Shown piece by piece: positions 27,706 to 36,767 of a stretch of DNA of 64,000 bases. The stretch comes from Caecibacteroides pullorum (GTDB lineage: Bacteria; Bacteroidota; Bacteroidia; Bacteroidales; Bacteroidaceae). Below the pieces are notes generated by a model, which saw only the letters and a list, made by a program, of their open reading frames with translations, was not told the DNA's origin and ran no database searches. How positions within the stretch are numbered: position 1 is the first letter of the stretch; each line of letters begins with the position of its first letter. The translations under genes were made by a program, and so were the position numbers. The stretch covers positions 48,991 through 112,990 of the forward strand of contig NZ_JAAZTS010000012.1 of the NCBI RefSeq assembly GCF_019239235.1, written 5' to 3'.

Positions 27706-29352
27706 TTATTTATTTAAGTTCAGAATATCTTCCAACTTAACGGCCTGGAACAGGATATGGGCTGTACTGCTCTCGTAGAGAATGCCGACCGTCTCGCGAT
27801 CGATCATCGTCAGACAGGAATACCCCCAGCTACCTCCTTCGTCCAGCATCAGACGGTTCTCGGGAAGCCATGTCAGACCATTGTCCAGACTGGCTTTGAT
27901 AGTCATGCGATGGCGGTTCTTCGGACTGTCTGGATTGGAGAACAGCAGAATAGGTTTGCCAGTTACATTGTCCTCGGCAGCCACATGCAGAAGGCTGGCC
28001 ATACAAACGGGTTCTACCAATGCCTTCCGTGAAGAGGGATGCTCTTCCCAAGTAGCCCCAAAGTCACGGGTCACAGCCACGGCACGGCTGCCTCCCCGAT
28101 TGTCACGCATGTTCAGCATCAGTACGCCCGGCTCTACTTCAGCTACCTGCGACTCGGTTGTATTGCTACGAGCCGGCTGGCTGATATGCCATGTCTTTCC
28201 GTGGTCCTTACTATAAATAATACAGGCGCAAGGGATACGGTCCGCACCGATAAACTGGCCGGCAAATACCAAGGTACCGTCCACCATCGAGATACCACGT
28301 CCAGGACCCTGAAGCAGGAAATACCATTCGGGCGACTTCACCTGGCTGGTGATGTTGATAGGCTCGGACCACGTCTTTCCGTCGTCGTCGCTCTTCACCA
28401 GCATCAGTTGTGCCGTCTCTTCCAGCGTCATTCCCTGACCCGAATTGTTCCAGGCACGAGCGTTACCCATACCGTGTGTCCAAGCTGCCATGATCCAGAT
28501 AGTACCTGTCTGTTTGTCTACCAGGATGGCCGGATCGCCCACACCATTCTGTGCCTTGGGCAGTCCACCATATTCGCCGAAGCTCATGGGTATCTGCATC
28601 TTCTCCCACGTCTGTCCGCCGTCGATACTGCGACTAAGGCCGATTTCGATATATTCCTGCAGGTCGACACTACTATTGTGACGAACGTCATAAACAGCCA
28701 GCAACGTACCCTTGTTACTGGTCACCAGGCCAGGAATACGATAGGCAGCCACTCCGTCATCACCTGCCTGACGAACACCAAAGCCCATCCTATGGACACG
28801 CGGACCGTTAGCCAACTTCAGTGGAGCCGCCTGTCCGTCGATTTCGACAGACGAAACGGAAGCCAAAAACTTGGCAAGCAACGATGCCTGAGGCTTCATC
28901 TGCAGGCTGACCCAGAAATAATTGATACCCGGATAGAGCGACTGATTGACATCGAACACCACCTGACGGCCCGGCGAACGGACTTCACTCTTCAGGATGG
29001 AATACGAAGGATTGGCTGCACGGGTCTGTCCTACGGTATAAGCCGACACGTAAGCTACAGGAGCATAATATCCCTTACCAGTACGCTCCATGCACTCCGT
29101 ACCACCATAGTACAGCTTGACGGCTTCTACTTGAGCCAAATCGACTTCCGTACCCAAATCCAGAGACACGCGGTCCAGCTTCTTGCCTTCGCCATTGTCG
29201 ATGCGCAGATGAAACAGCTCATTGTCCTGACGGTCTATCAGCACAGGAATATTGGTTTCGCGGATGAATACAGTGTCGGTAACGGAGGCAACTGCTTGCC
29301 ATGCGGGGCAACACAAAGCGGCCAATAACAAAAAAGAAGTGACTTTTTTCAT
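27706..29352 (-). CDS. nanH: exo-alpha-sialidase (GH33)
   Basis: 548 residues with a signal peptide ending AVAS (about 23), an N-terminal sialidase-associated beta-sandwich domain (about 25-185) and a six-bladed propeller. The Arg-triad motif YRIPGL is at 204-209, and Asp-boxes are visible: SIDGGQTW (242), SDDGKTW, SKDHGKTW, DFGATW and LDNGLTW. The enzyme removes terminal sialic acid from host glycans in the periplasm or at the surface. Length matches Bacteroides NanH. It is first in the operon with the GH123-like gene. Confidence 0.92.
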   Translation of the reverse strand: MKKVTSFLLLAALCCPAWQAVASVTDTVFIRETNIPVLIDRQDNELFHLRIDNGEGKKLDRVSLDLGTEVDLAQVEAVKLYYGGTECMERTGKGYYAPVAYVSAYTVGQTRAANPSYSILKSEVRSPGRQVVFDVNQSLYPGINYFWVSLQMKPQASLLAKFLASVSSVEIDGQAAPLKLANGPRVHRMGFGVRQAGDDGVAAYRIPGLVTSNKGTLLAVYDVRHNSSVDLQEYIEIGLSRSIDGGQTWEKMQIPMSFGEYGGLPKAQNGVGDPAILVDKQTGTIWIMAAWTHGMGNARAWNNSGQGMTLEETAQLMLVKSDDDGKTWSEPINITSQVKSPEWYFLLQGPGRGISMVDGTLVFAGQFIGADRIPCACIIYSKDHGKTWHISQPARSNTTESQVAEVEPGVLMLNMRDNRGGSRAVAVTRDFGATWEEHPSSRKALVEPVCMASLLHVAAEDNVTGKPILLFSNPDSPKNRHRMTIKASLDNGLTWLPENRLMLDEGGSWGYSCLTMIDRETVGILYESSTAHILFQAVKLEDILNLNK

Positions 29353-29368
29353 GATACAATCGTTTTAA

Positions 29369-29428
29369 GATTAAAAAAACAAACGTCGAGCTCTGCTTTC
29401 CTTCTACAGAAAGCCGCACCCGACGTTT
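29369..29428 (-). terminator. terminator of valS
   Basis: On the minus strand, AAACGTCG (29428-29421) pairs with CGACGTTT (29388-29381), enclosing a second stem GCTTTC/GAAAGC (29395-29400 with 29409-29414), and a run of T residues follows. It separates valS from the sialidase operon. Confidence 0.75.
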
Positions 29429-29494
29429 CTATATGATTCTGTGACAAGCTACAAGGCACAAGCTCCGCTTGCAAACCTGTAGTTTACCACGATT

Positions 29495-32179
29495 TTACGC
29501 CTTCTTCAGCGCAGCGATGCTTTCCTTCAGCGACTTGATGATGCTTTCGGCATCGGCCTGCTTCTTGCGCTCCAGCTCGATGACGGCGGCAGGAGCGTTG
29601 TTCACAAACTTCTCGTTGCTGAGCTTCTTCAGTACGCCTTGCAGGAAACCTTCCTTGTGCTTCAGCTCGGCTTCCATGCGGGCAATTTCAGCCTCTACAT
29701 CAATCATGTTGCCCAGAGGTACAGCATACTCCGTCGTACCTACCATGAAGGCGGCGGCACCATCGGCCTTGGCCTCGACCACGGCGATGGACGAGAGGTT
29801 ACACATCTTCGTGATAACGGCGTTGAAGGCAGCTACAGGGTTCTCGCCCACGGCCTGCAACTCCAGCGCTTCTTTCTGAGCAATGTTCTTCTGCAAGCGG
29901 ATGGAGCGGACGTTGCTGATGATTTCCTTCACTACCTCGAACTGCTGTACAATAGCTTCGTCCACCTTGCCCGGAGCTAGCATGGGGCTCACCATCAGGC
30001 TCTCGCCGTCCTTGCGGTCCACGATGTGCTGCCACAACTCTTCGGTGATGAAGGGCATGAACGGATGGAGCAGGTGGAGCAGGTTGTCGAAGAAACCGAT
30101 GGTCGTATCGTAAACGACCTTGCTGATGGGCTGGCCGTAAGCAGGCTTGATCATCTCCAGATACCAGCTGGAGAACTCGTCCCAGAAGAGCTTGTAGACA
30201 GCCATCAGGGCTTCGCTCAAGCGGTACTTGCTGAAGAGGTCGGCCACTTCGAGGGCTACGGCATTCTGCTTCGACTCGAACCACTTCATGGCCAGGGCGG
30301 CTGCCTCAGGCACTTCGACCTCGGCGCTCACTTCCCAGCCCTTGACGAGGCGGAAGGCGTTCCATATCTTGTTGTTGAAGTTACGGCCTTGCTCACAGAG
30401 GGCATCGTCGAACAGAATGTCGTTGCCGGCAGGAGCCGAAAGCATCATACCCATGCGCACACCGTCGGCACCATAGCGTTCGATGAGGTCCAGCGGATCG
30501 GGCGAGTTGCCCAGCGACTTGGACATCTTGCGTCCCAGCTTGTCGCGCACGATACCTGTGAAGTATACGTTGCGGAAAGGCATGTCGCCCATGTATTCGT
30601 ATCCGGCCATGATCATGCGGGCCACCCAGAAGAAGATGATGTCCGGGCCTGTCACCAGGTCGCTCGTCGGATAGTAGTATTTGATTTCCTCGTTGCCGGG
30701 GTTGTTGATGCCGTCGAACAGGGAGATGGGCCACAACCAGGAAGAGAACCACGTGTCGAGGCAATCTTCGTCCTGACGCAGGTCTTCCAGCTTCAGGTCG
30801 GCCTTGCCGGTCTTCTCCTTGGCCAGTTCGAGCGCTTTCTCAGGCGTCTCGGCCACCACGTATCCGCCTTCGGGCAAGAAGTAGGCAGGGATGCGGTGTC
30901 CCCACCACAGCTGGCGGCTGATACACCAGTCCTTGATGTTCTCCAGCCAGTTCTTGTACGTGTTCTTGTACTTGGCGGGATAGAACTTCAGTTCGTCGTT
31001 CATGACAGGCGGCAGAGCCATGTCGGCAAAGTGCTGCATCTTGAGGAACCACTGCATGGAGAGCTTCGGCTCGATGGCCACATTGGTACGCTCGGAGAAG
31101 CCCACCTTGTTGGTGTAGGCCTCCACCTTCTCCAACAGGCCGGCGGCGGCGAGGTCTTTCTCAATCTGTTCGCGCACGTCGAAGCGGTCCATGCCTACAT
31201 AGAGGCCGGCTGCTTCGCTCAGGGTGCCGTTATCGTTGAAGATATCGATGCTTGGCAGGTTATACTTCTCGCCCAGCATGTAGTCGTTCACGTCGTGGGC
31301 AGGCGTCACCTTCAAACAGCCCGTACCGAACTCTACGTCCACGTAATCATCCTGAATGACGGGGATGACACGACCTACGAGGGGCACGATGACTTTCTTA
31401 CCCTTCAGCCACTGGTTCTTGGGGTCGGCGGGATTGATACACATGGCCGTATCGCCCATGATAGTCTCAGGGCGGGTCGTGGCAACTACGGCATAGCGGC
31501 GGCCTTCGGCATCGCGGTGAACCACTTCACCCTCGGCGCCGGTTTCGCCCGACATGTCGTCGTCGGCCACGTAGTATTTCAGGTAGTAGAGCTTGCTATG
31601 CTCTTCCTTATAAATCACTTCCTCGTCGCTCAAGGCGGTCAGCGCCTTGGGGTCCCAGTTCACCATGCGCACGCCGCGGTAGATGAGTCCCTTGTTATAA
31701 AGGTCGACAAACACCTTGATGACGCTCTCGCTGCGCTTCTCGTCCATGGTGAAGGCCGTGCGGTCCCAGTCGCATGAAGCGCCCAGCTTGCGGAGCTGCT
31801 TCAGGATGATGCCGCCGTGTTCGTCGGTCCATTCCCAGGCATGCTTCAGGAACTCCTCGCGCGTCAGGTCGGTCTTCTTGATGCCCTGAGCGGCCAGTTT
31901 GTTCACCACCTTGGCTTCGGTGGCAATAGAAGCATGGTCGGTACCCGGCACCCAGCAGGCGTTCTTGCCTTCCATGCGGGCGCGGCGCACCAAAATATCT
32001 TGAATGGTATTATTAAGCATGTGTCCCATGTGGAGCACGCCGGTGACGTTGGGGGGCGGGATGACGACGGTGTACGGTTGACGGCCATCGGGTTTCGAAC
32101 TGAACAGTTTATGATCCAGCCAATACTGGTACCACTTTCCCTCTACGTCGGCGGGATTGTACTTACTTGCTAATTCCAT
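29495..32179 (-). CDS. valS: valine--tRNA ligase
   Basis: 894 residues, normal for the enzyme. The class I signatures are [14 protein letters not shown] (HIGH, residues 37-50) and [12 protein letters not shown] (KMSKS, near 553). A large editing domain lies in between ([14 protein letters not shown] near 232). The C-terminal coiled-coil arm is visible in the last 70 residues. It charges tRNA-Val in the cytoplasm. It has its own minus-strand promoter and a strong terminator. Codon use is GC-rich like the nearby housekeeping genes. Confidence 0.98.
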   Translation of the reverse strand: MELASKYNPADVEGKWYQYWLDHKLFSSKPDGRQPYTVVIPPPNVTGVLHMGHMLNNTIQDILVRRARMEGKNACWVPGTDHASIATEAKVVNKLAAQGIKKTDLTREEFLKHAWEWTDEHGGIILKQLRKLGASCDWDRTAFTMDEKRSESVIKVFVDLYNKGLIYRGVRMVNWDPKALTALSDEEVIYKEEHSKLYYLKYYVADDDMSGETGAEGEVVHRDAEGRRYAVVATTRPETIMGDTAMCINPADPKNQWLKGKKVIVPLVGRVIPVIQDDYVDVEFGTGCLKVTPAHDVNDYMLGEKYNLPSIDIFNDNGTLSEAAGLYVGMDRFDVREQIEKDLAAAGLLEKVEAYTNKVGFSERTNVAIEPKLSMQWFLKMQHFADMALPPVMNDELKFYPAKYKNTYKNWLENIKDWCISRQLWWGHRIPAYFLPEGGYVVAETPEKALELAKEKTGKADLKLEDLRQDEDCLDTWFSSWLWPISLFDGINNPGNEEIKYYYPTSDLVTGPDIIFFWVARMIMAGYEYMGDMPFRNVYFTGIVRDKLGRKMSKSLGNSPDPLDLIERYGADGVRMGMMLSAPAGNDILFDDALCEQGRNFNNKIWNAFRLVKGWEVSAEVEVPEAAALAMKWFESKQNAVALEVADLFSKYRLSEALMAVYKLFWDEFSSWYLEMIKPAYGQPISKVVYDTTIGFFDNLLHLLHPFMPFITEELWQHIVDRKDGESLMVSPMLAPGKVDEAIVQQFEVVKEIISNVRSIRLQKNIAQKEALELQAVGENPVAAFNAVITKMCNLSSIAVVEAKADGAAAFMVGTTEYAVPLGNMIDVEAEIARMEAELKHKEGFLQGVLKKLSNEKFVNNAPAAVIELERKKQADAESIIKSLKESIAALKKA

Positions 32180-32224
32180 TTCTCTTTAAGTCTATAAAAT
32201 TAAAATTGTTTGCGATTATGGGCA

Positions 32225-32232
32225 CAAAATTA
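32225..32232 (-). promoter_or_regulatory. -7 box for valS
   Basis: Minus-strand TAATTTTG, a TAnnTTTG match, 45 nt upstream of the valS ATG. Confidence 0.5.
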
Positions 32233-32277
32233 GTAATTTATTGCTTTCCATCGGCAAAAGCAACGAAAAGATTTGTC

Positions 32278-32285
32278 TATCTTTG
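32278..32285 (+). promoter_or_regulatory. -7 box for the DUF3810 gene
   Basis: TATCTTTG. The predicted transcript starts near 32292, leaving a leader of about 160 nt that contains the whole 22-bp palindrome array. Confidence 0.55.
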
Positions 32286-32344
32286 CGCAGAGACGACGGT
32301 TTTGCTCCGGTTCAAGCGGAGTGTACCGCCAGTTCAAAGGCTTT

Positions 32345-32456
32345 AAACTCTCAGTTTAAACAGAGTAAACTGACAGTTTAAACGCATTAAACTGACAGTT
32401 TATCGCTATTAAACTGGCAGTTTATTTTTGATAAACTAAAATAAACTGATAGTATG
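32345..32456 (+). repeat. 22-bp-period array of AAACTGnCAGTTT palindromes in the DUF3810 leader
   Basis: Thirteen-bp palindromes are centred at 32351, 32373, 32395 and 32417, exactly 22 bp apart: AAACTCTCAGTTT, AAACTGACAGTTT twice, and AAACTGGCAGTTT. A decayed fifth unit (AAACTAAAATAAACTGATAG) runs into the ATG at 32454. It lies between the predicted promoter and the start codon, so it could act as phased operator DNA, as RNA hairpins, or be a non-functional tandem repeat. Confidence 0.85.
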
Positions 32457-33575
32457 CTGACATACAACACTTTAAGAAATAAACAAAAGAGGCCCGACCG
32501 ACCTTTGTACAGGCGACGCCGAAACCTCCAAAAGCGCCACTTTGTACTGATGGCACTGATACTGACGGTATGGCTCGTACAACTCCTGCCCGCTGCGGGA
32601 GCCTGTTACGCCCGATACATTTACCCCAGCATAGCCCGTGTGCTGACCGCCGTGTCCGACCTCATCCCCTTCGCCGTGGGCGACCTCTTCATCGCCCTCA
32701 GCATCGCCTGGCTTGTTGTCTGGCCTTTTTACGCCCGCCTCCGCCGCAAGAAGCCCTGGCGACGCATTGTTGGTCGCGAGGTGGAGTTCCTGCTCTGGAT
32801 ATACGTCTGGTTCTACCTGGCCTGGGGACTGAACTACTCGCAACCCAACTTCTACCAACGGACGGGCATCGCCTACACGGCCTATACGCCCGAGAACTTC
32901 GCCCGCTTTACGGACGACTACATCGAGCGGCTGAACGCTTCGTACACCCCTATCGACAGCATCGACACCGACATGGTACGCAACGAGGTGGTACGCGGCT
33001 ATCGTGCCATCAGCCCCACGCTGGGTGTACTCCCGCCCACGACCGACCGTCCGCGGGCCAAGACGATGCTCTTCACCCCGCTCATCTCGATGGTGGGCGT
33101 CACGGGCAGCATGGGGCCTTTCTTCTGCGAGTTCACCCTGAACGGCGACCTGCTGCCTGCCGACTATCCCGCCACCTATGCCCACGAGCTGGCCCATCGG
33201 CTGGGCATCACCAGCGAGGCCGAGGCCAACTTCTACGCCTATCAGGTATGCACCCGCTCCAGCGTACCCACCCTGCGCTTCAGCGGCTACTACTCCATCC
33301 TCTTCCATGTGCTGAGCAATGCCCGCCGCCTGATGGACGAAGCTGCCTACCAAGCACTCGTAGAGAGCATCCGCCCCGAAATCATCCAACTGGCCAAGGA
33401 CCATCAAGCCTATTGGTCAGCCAAGTACAGCCCGCTGGTAGGTGCCGTGCAGGATTGGATCTACGATCTCTACCTGAAAGGCAACAAGATAGACAGCGGC
33501 CGCCAGAACTACTCCGAGGTAGTGGGGCTGCTCATCTCGTACGAGATGTATCAAACATACCATGATACGTTGTAG
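32454..33575 (+). CDS. DUF3810 membrane protein with HExxH metallopeptidase motif
   Basis: 373 residues. A basic N-terminus is followed by about three membrane helices (residues 30-135). The rest is soluble and carries YAHELAHRLG (about 243-252), an HExxH zinc-peptidase motif with a second-shell glutamate nearby in TSEAEANF. DUF3810 proteins are Bacteroidota-specific and uncharacterised; a membrane-bound protease is likely. The last codon and stop (TTG TAG) coincide with the conserved edge of a REP-like repeat that begins at the next base, so the C-terminus may have been set by that element. Confidence 0.8.
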   Translation: MLTYNTLRNKQKRPDRPLYRRRRNLQKRHFVLMALILTVWLVQLLPAAGACYARYIYPSIARVLTAVSDLIPFAVGDLFIALSIAWLVVWPFYARLRRKKPWRRIVGREVEFLLWIYVWFYLAWGLNYSQPNFYQRTGIAYTAYTPENFARFTDDYIERLNASYTPIDSIDTDMVRNEVVRGYRAISPTLGVLPPTTDRPRAKTMLFTPLISMVGVTGSMGPFFCEFTLNGDLLPADYPATYAHELAHRLGITSEAEANFYAYQVCTRSSVPTLRFSGYYSILFHVLSNARRLMDEAAYQALVESIRPEIIQLAKDHQAYWSAKYSPLVGAVQDWIYDLYLKGNKIDSGRQNYSEVVGLLISYEMYQTYHDTL

Positions 33576-33595
33576 GGACGCACCATGGTGCGTCC
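33576..33595. repeat. REP-like palindrome, copy 1
   Basis: A perfect 20-bp palindrome, GGACGCACCATGGTGCGTCC, starting at the base after the DUF3810 stop codon. The flanking ATACGTTGTA is shared with copy 3, which shows that the conserved repeat is longer than the palindrome. Confidence 0.85.
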
Positions 33596-33621
33596 GCGCA
33601 AAACAATGCAATCGAAAACGA

Positions 33622-34161
33622 TTATTTTTGAAAAAAACAATCGCAATCCCACCGGGCCACGTTATGCTCGATATATTCTGCTATCCGGTTCCTGTCCTCC
33701 ACACCTCGAATAATATGGTCATGATAACGTCCCTGCCATCCAAACCTGATATTATTCTTACGTGCAAAACACGTCACAGCCTGTTTGAACCCTCCTATCA
33801 CCACGCTCAGAGCCGTTCGTTTCGTGGGTATATCTTCCGACGGATGTATGCGAATAATAGCATGCACGTGGTTGGGCATCACTACGAAACTCACCATCTC
33901 TACATAAGGGTAATGCATTCCCATTTCAGTCAAGGCATCAACCGCAAATCGCCCAATCAACGAATACTCCATCTGCCCATTTGCAATTTCACCTAAATAG
34001 TGTTCTTTTCCCTGCGTACAGATAGTGATAAAATATTCACCTCCGCTGTAATCGTGAAAATCGACCCGAGGACTTTTGCGGGATGGGTGAGATGCATTGC
34101 ATACGTTGGATGAATCGTATTCGGACGCACCATGGTGCGTCCCTACATGTATGTTTTCCAT
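33622..34161 (-). CDS. REP-associated tyrosine transposase (RAYT, Y1/HUH family)
   Basis: 179 residues from the ATG at 34161. The HUH motif is NHVHAII and the likely nucleophilic tyrosine is in the family motif WQGRYHDHIIR, 48 residues later; YFITICTQ and the ending EYIEHNVARW are also RAYT-like. The family cuts and joins single-stranded REP DNA and is domesticated in many genomes. REP-like palindromes lie at both sides and one lies inside codons 7-13 (GTHHGAS). The -7 box at 34179-34186 supports this start. The reading frame is intact. Confidence 0.88.
   Translation of the reverse strand: MENIHVGTHHGASEYDSSNVCNASHPSRKSPRVDFHDYSGGEYFITICTQGKEHYLGEIANGQMEYSLIGRFAVDALTEMGMHYPYVEMVSFVVMPNHVHAIIRIHPSEDIPTKRTALSVVIGGFKQAVTCFARKNNIRFGWQGRYHDHIIRGVEDRNRIAEYIEHNVARWDCDCFFQK
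34123..34142. repeat. REP-like palindrome, copy 2, inside the RAYT gene
   Basis: The same perfect 20-bp palindrome as copy 1, in the opposite orientation judged by its flank (TGTAGG on the minus strand). It encodes the residues just after MENIHV in the RAYT protein. Confidence 0.85.
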
Positions 34162-34178
34162 AATAATATTCTTTTGTG

Positions 34179-34186
34179 CAAATGTA
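34179..34186 (-). promoter_or_regulatory. -7 box for the RAYT gene
   Basis: Minus-strand TACATTTG. It puts the transcript start about 11 nt before the ATG at 34161 and rules out the longer frame that extends to 34332. Confidence 0.5.
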
Positions 34187-34276
34187 ACCTTTTCATGCAA
34201 ACATCTCGAACAAGGGAAAGACAAATTACATACGTATAATAACAACCGGACGTACCATGCACCCCATACGTTGTAG

Positions 34277-34296
34277 GGACGCACCACGGTGCGTCC
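34277..34296. repeat. REP-like palindrome, copy 3
   Basis: GGACGCACCACGGTGCGTCC, one base different from copies 1 and 2 at the centre, preceded by the same ATACGTTGTAG flank as copy 1. A decayed fourth version lies at about 34247-34266. Confidence 0.8.
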
Positions 34297-34349
34297 GGAT
34301 AAGTTAATAAAGTTTTGGGTGCAAAACATCAATGAGATATAAATCTTTG

Positions 34350-34357
34350 TAACTTTG
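34350..34357 (+). promoter_or_regulatory. -7 box for mazG
   Basis: TAACTTTG, 28 nt upstream of the ATG at 34386. Confidence 0.55.
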
Positions 34358-34385
34358 CAACACTTTATATCTAACAGGAACGAAT

Positions 34386-35180
34386 ATGCAACATACCCGT
34401 AAAGAACAGATGGAAGCCTTCGGACGCTTCCTCGACATCCTCGACGAACTGCGCGAGAAATGTCCCTGGGACCGCAAGCAGACCAACGAAAGCCTGCGCC
34501 CCAACACCATCGAAGAAACCTACGAATTGTGCGACGCCCTGATGCGCGACGACAAGCAGGACATCTGCAAGGAACTGGGCGACGTCCTGCTGCACGTGGC
34601 CTTCTATGCCAAGATAGGCAGCGAGACGGGCGACTTCGACATCAAGGACGTGTGCGACCGCCTGTGCGAGAAGCTCATCTTCCGTCATCCGCACGTCTTC
34701 GGCAATGAAAAGGCCGAAACGGCAGCCCAGGTTGTAGAGAACTGGGAACAGCTGAAACTAAAGGAAAAAGGTGGAAACAAAAGTGTACTGGCCGGTGTAC
34801 CCGCTGCCCTGCCCTCGCTCATCAAGGCCTACCGCATACAGGACAAGGCCCGCAACGTAGGCTTCGACTGGGAAGAGCGCGAACAGGTGTGGGACAAGGT
34901 GAAGGAAGAAATCCAGGAGTTTCAGGCCGAAGTGGCCAACATGGACAAGCAGAAGGCCGAAGAAGAATTCGGCGACGTGCTGTTCAGTCTCATCAATGCC
35001 GCCCGCCTCTATAAGATCAACCCCGACAACGCCTTGGAACACACCAACCAGAAATTCATCCGCCGCTTCAACTACCTCGAGGCACACACCATCAAGGAAG
35101 GCCGCAACCTGCACGACATGACACTGGCCGAGATGGACGCCATCTGGGAAGAAGCCAAGAAACTGGAAAGAAAAGAATAA
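34386..35180 (+). CDS. mazG: nucleoside triphosphate pyrophosphohydrolase MazG
   Basis: 264 residues with two tandem MazG domains, as in E. coli MazG. The first has CPWDRKQTNESLRPNTIEETYE (about 24-45) and the KELGDVLLHVAFYAKIG acidic helix (about 60); the second has FDWEEREQVWDKVKEEIQE and EEEFGDVLFSLINAARL. The acidic helices bind Mg2+. It hydrolyses NTPs and dNTPs to monophosphates, thought to clean the pool and dampen (p)ppGpp stress. A hairpin follows. Confidence 0.95.
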   Translation: MQHTRKEQMEAFGRFLDILDELREKCPWDRKQTNESLRPNTIEETYELCDALMRDDKQDICKELGDVLLHVAFYAKIGSETGDFDIKDVCDRLCEKLIFRHPHVFGNEKAETAAQVVENWEQLKLKEKGGNKSVLAGVPAALPSLIKAYRIQDKARNVGFDWEEREQVWDKVKEEIQEFQAEVANMDKQKAEEEFGDVLFSLINAARLYKINPDNALEHTNQKFIRRFNYLEAHTIKEGRNLHDMTLAEMDAIWEEAKKLERKE

Positions 35181-35188
35181 AAAAAGCA

Positions 35189-35214
35189 GGCCTTCCGACT
35201 CGCATCGGAAGGCC
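35189..35214. terminator. bidirectional terminator between mazG and the Spy-like gene
   Basis: GGCCTTCCGA (35189-35198) pairs with TCGGAAGGCC (35205-35214). On the minus strand the stem is followed by a run of T residues, so it is strongest for the minus-strand operon. Confidence 0.75.
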
Positions 35215-35266
35215 CTTACCTCTTGAAAACTGAAACCAGCCTGTTTACTTTACAGGAAACGACACA

Positions 35267-35734
35267 TCATTTTTTCGGAGCCGGCCGTTTCCCACCGTTT
35301 TTGCCGTGCATGCCTTTCAGCAGTTCGCGATGGAAACGCATTTCGGCACGCTGTATCAAATAAATTTTCTTGTTAGAAAGTATCTTCTGGAATTTCTTCA
35401 GATAGGTCTGTTCCAATTCGCTGGAAGCCACACGTGCGTCATACACGCCCTCCAAGATTTCACCATACTGACTTTCGGTTGTATTCTCATTCTTACCCTG
35501 GCGTAACAGCTTCCACGCATTGTCGTTCAACTTTTGCTTGCGGTCCTGCATTTCGAAATATAAGGGAAAAAACTTGGCAGCCTCTTCACGAGTCAGTCCA
35601 GCTTTCTCAGTCAGAAAAGCCTGTTGTTTGGCGCGGAATTCTTCGCGCGACAACTGCTGACATGTCCCGTCACCAGCCCATACCGAAAGCATCAGCCCGA
35701 ACAAGGCAACCATTAAAACACTCAACTTTTTCAT
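35267..35734 (-). CDS. Spy/CpxP-like periplasmic helical protein
   Basis: 155 residues from the ATG at 35734 (MKKLSVLMVALFG), which begins a clear signal peptide cleaved near WAGDG. The mature part is charged and helical (REEFRAKQQAFLTEKAGLT, then a leucine/glutamate helix), like the LTxxQ-type Spy/CpxP fold though without a clear LTxxQ motif. It is the third gene after an ECF sigma factor and an anti-sigma-like protein, so an envelope stress sensor or chaperone role is likely by context. Confidence 0.7.
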   Translation of the reverse strand: MKKLSVLMVALFGLMLSVWAGDGTCQQLSREEFRAKQQAFLTEKAGLTREEAAKFFPLYFEMQDRKQKLNDNAWKLLRQGKNENTTESQYGEILEGVYDARVASSELEQTYLKKFQKILSNKKIYLIQRAEMRFHRELLKGMHGKNGGKRPAPKK

Positions 35735-35755
35735 TGTTATCATTTACAATATTGA

Positions 35756-36130
35756 TTATTCTGCATTTTCATCGCTCAAATAGACATACAGCGAATAGTC
35801 GTCCATCATGGTGTTCTCTATTGCCGTTCTGATATACTCCATTTCGATATCCGACTCGTCGGCAGCGATCTGCTGTTGCTGCTGCCCGTTCGATACGGTC
35901 TCGCCCGGCGAAGCAACTCGGATAATCAGAGCAGCTCCTATAAACATGGCCGCCATATACAGCCAGGGCCTTACCCTCTCCCACGTAGTAGGCTCACGAT
36001 GGATATCTGTCTTTTCTTTCTCCGGAAGACGGCTCATCAAGTCTGAAGTGAAACCTTCGAAATATCCTTCCGGCACACGGAACGGATTTTCCGTACCAAT
36101 CTTCTTCAGTAATTTATCCTCTTCTTTCAT
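35756..36130 (-). CDS. anti-sigma-factor-like single-pass membrane protein
   Basis: 124 residues from the ATG at 36130, preferred over 36148 because AAAGGAG lies 8-9 nt upstream of it. The cytoplasmic N-terminus has the Bacteroidota motif NPFRVPEGYFE, then one membrane segment (PWLYMAAMFIGAALIIRVA) and a glutamine-rich, acidic C-terminal tail. No zinc-binding anti-sigma motif is seen. Its place 48 bp after the sigma gene and its topology suggest that it holds the sigma factor, but this is an inference. Confidence 0.65.
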   Translation of the reverse strand: MKEEDKLLKKIGTENPFRVPEGYFEGFTSDLMSRLPEKEKTDIHREPTTWERVRPWLYMAAMFIGAALIIRVASPGETVSNGQQQQQIAADESDIEMEYIRTAIENTMMDDYSLYVYLSDENAE

Positions 36131-36178
36131 AAGCTTTTCTCCTTTCATTAGAATTAGACTATGGTTTGCGACAAAGGT

Positions 36179-36733
36179 TTAAACTTCATCATCAAAAAAT
36201 TTCTCGATTTTTTTCACTGCATGATAATACGAAGCTTTCAGTGCTCCGACCGACGTACCGAATATCTCGGACATCTCCTCATACTTCATATCCTGATAAT
36301 ATTTCAGGTTGAACACCATCCGTTGTTTTTCGGGCAAGGTCAGCAGAGCTTTCTGCAAGGTTGTCTGTATCTTGTCACCCGAGAAGTAAGGGTCACTTTC
36401 CAGTTTCTGCAACACGTCTGCTTCCGGATCGTCCAGCGAGACAGTAGCTTGTGCACGCTGTTTGTTCAGGAACGTCAGGCATTCGTTCAGGGCAATGCGA
36501 TAGAGCCAGGTAGACAACTTGGCATCGCCCCTGAAGTAATCTATATTGGTCCATGCTTTGATAAAGGTATTCTGAAGCAAATCATTAGCGTCTTCATGCG
36601 AATAAACCATACGACGTATCTGCCAGTACAGCTGTTCGCTATACTGCGCCACAATCATTTCAAATCCGCGCCGTTGTGTCTTCTCGTCCTGTAACAAGGC
36701 CAACACCTCGCGCTCATCATAGGGAGTATTCAT
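36179..36733 (-). CDS. ECF-family RNA polymerase sigma factor
   Basis: 184 residues. Region 2 is visible as DANDLLQNTFIKAWTNID (about 48-65) with the preceding helix, and region 4 as LPEKQRMVFNLKYYQDMKYEEMSE (about 128-150) with a helix-turn-helix GTSVGALKASYYHAVKK. It is first in a three-gene operon with a membrane protein and a Spy-like periplasmic protein, a usual layout for envelope-stress sigma factors. It may control its own operon. Confidence 0.92.
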   Translation of the reverse strand: MNTPYDEREVLALLQDEKTQRRGFEMIVAQYSEQLYWQIRRMVYSHEDANDLLQNTFIKAWTNIDYFRGDAKLSTWLYRIALNECLTFLNKQRAQATVSLDDPEADVLQKLESDPYFSGDKIQTTLQKALLTLPEKQRMVFNLKYYQDMKYEEMSEIFGTSVGALKASYYHAVKKIEKFFDDEV

Positions 36734-36767
36734 ATACTTTTATTCGCATTTATAGAAGTTAGACGGA

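Noticed and set aside
30026..31777. 583-codon open frame antisense to valS
   Set aside because: Shadow of valS; its composition is what reversed GC-rich codons produce.
32345..32456. Possible CRISPR array
   Set aside because: The repeats are 13-bp palindromes with 9-bp gaps that are not true spacers, and no cas genes are nearby.
34162..34332. N-terminal extension of the RAYT protein
   Set aside because: It contains the gene's own -7 box and REP copy 3, and has no similarity to RAYT proteins.
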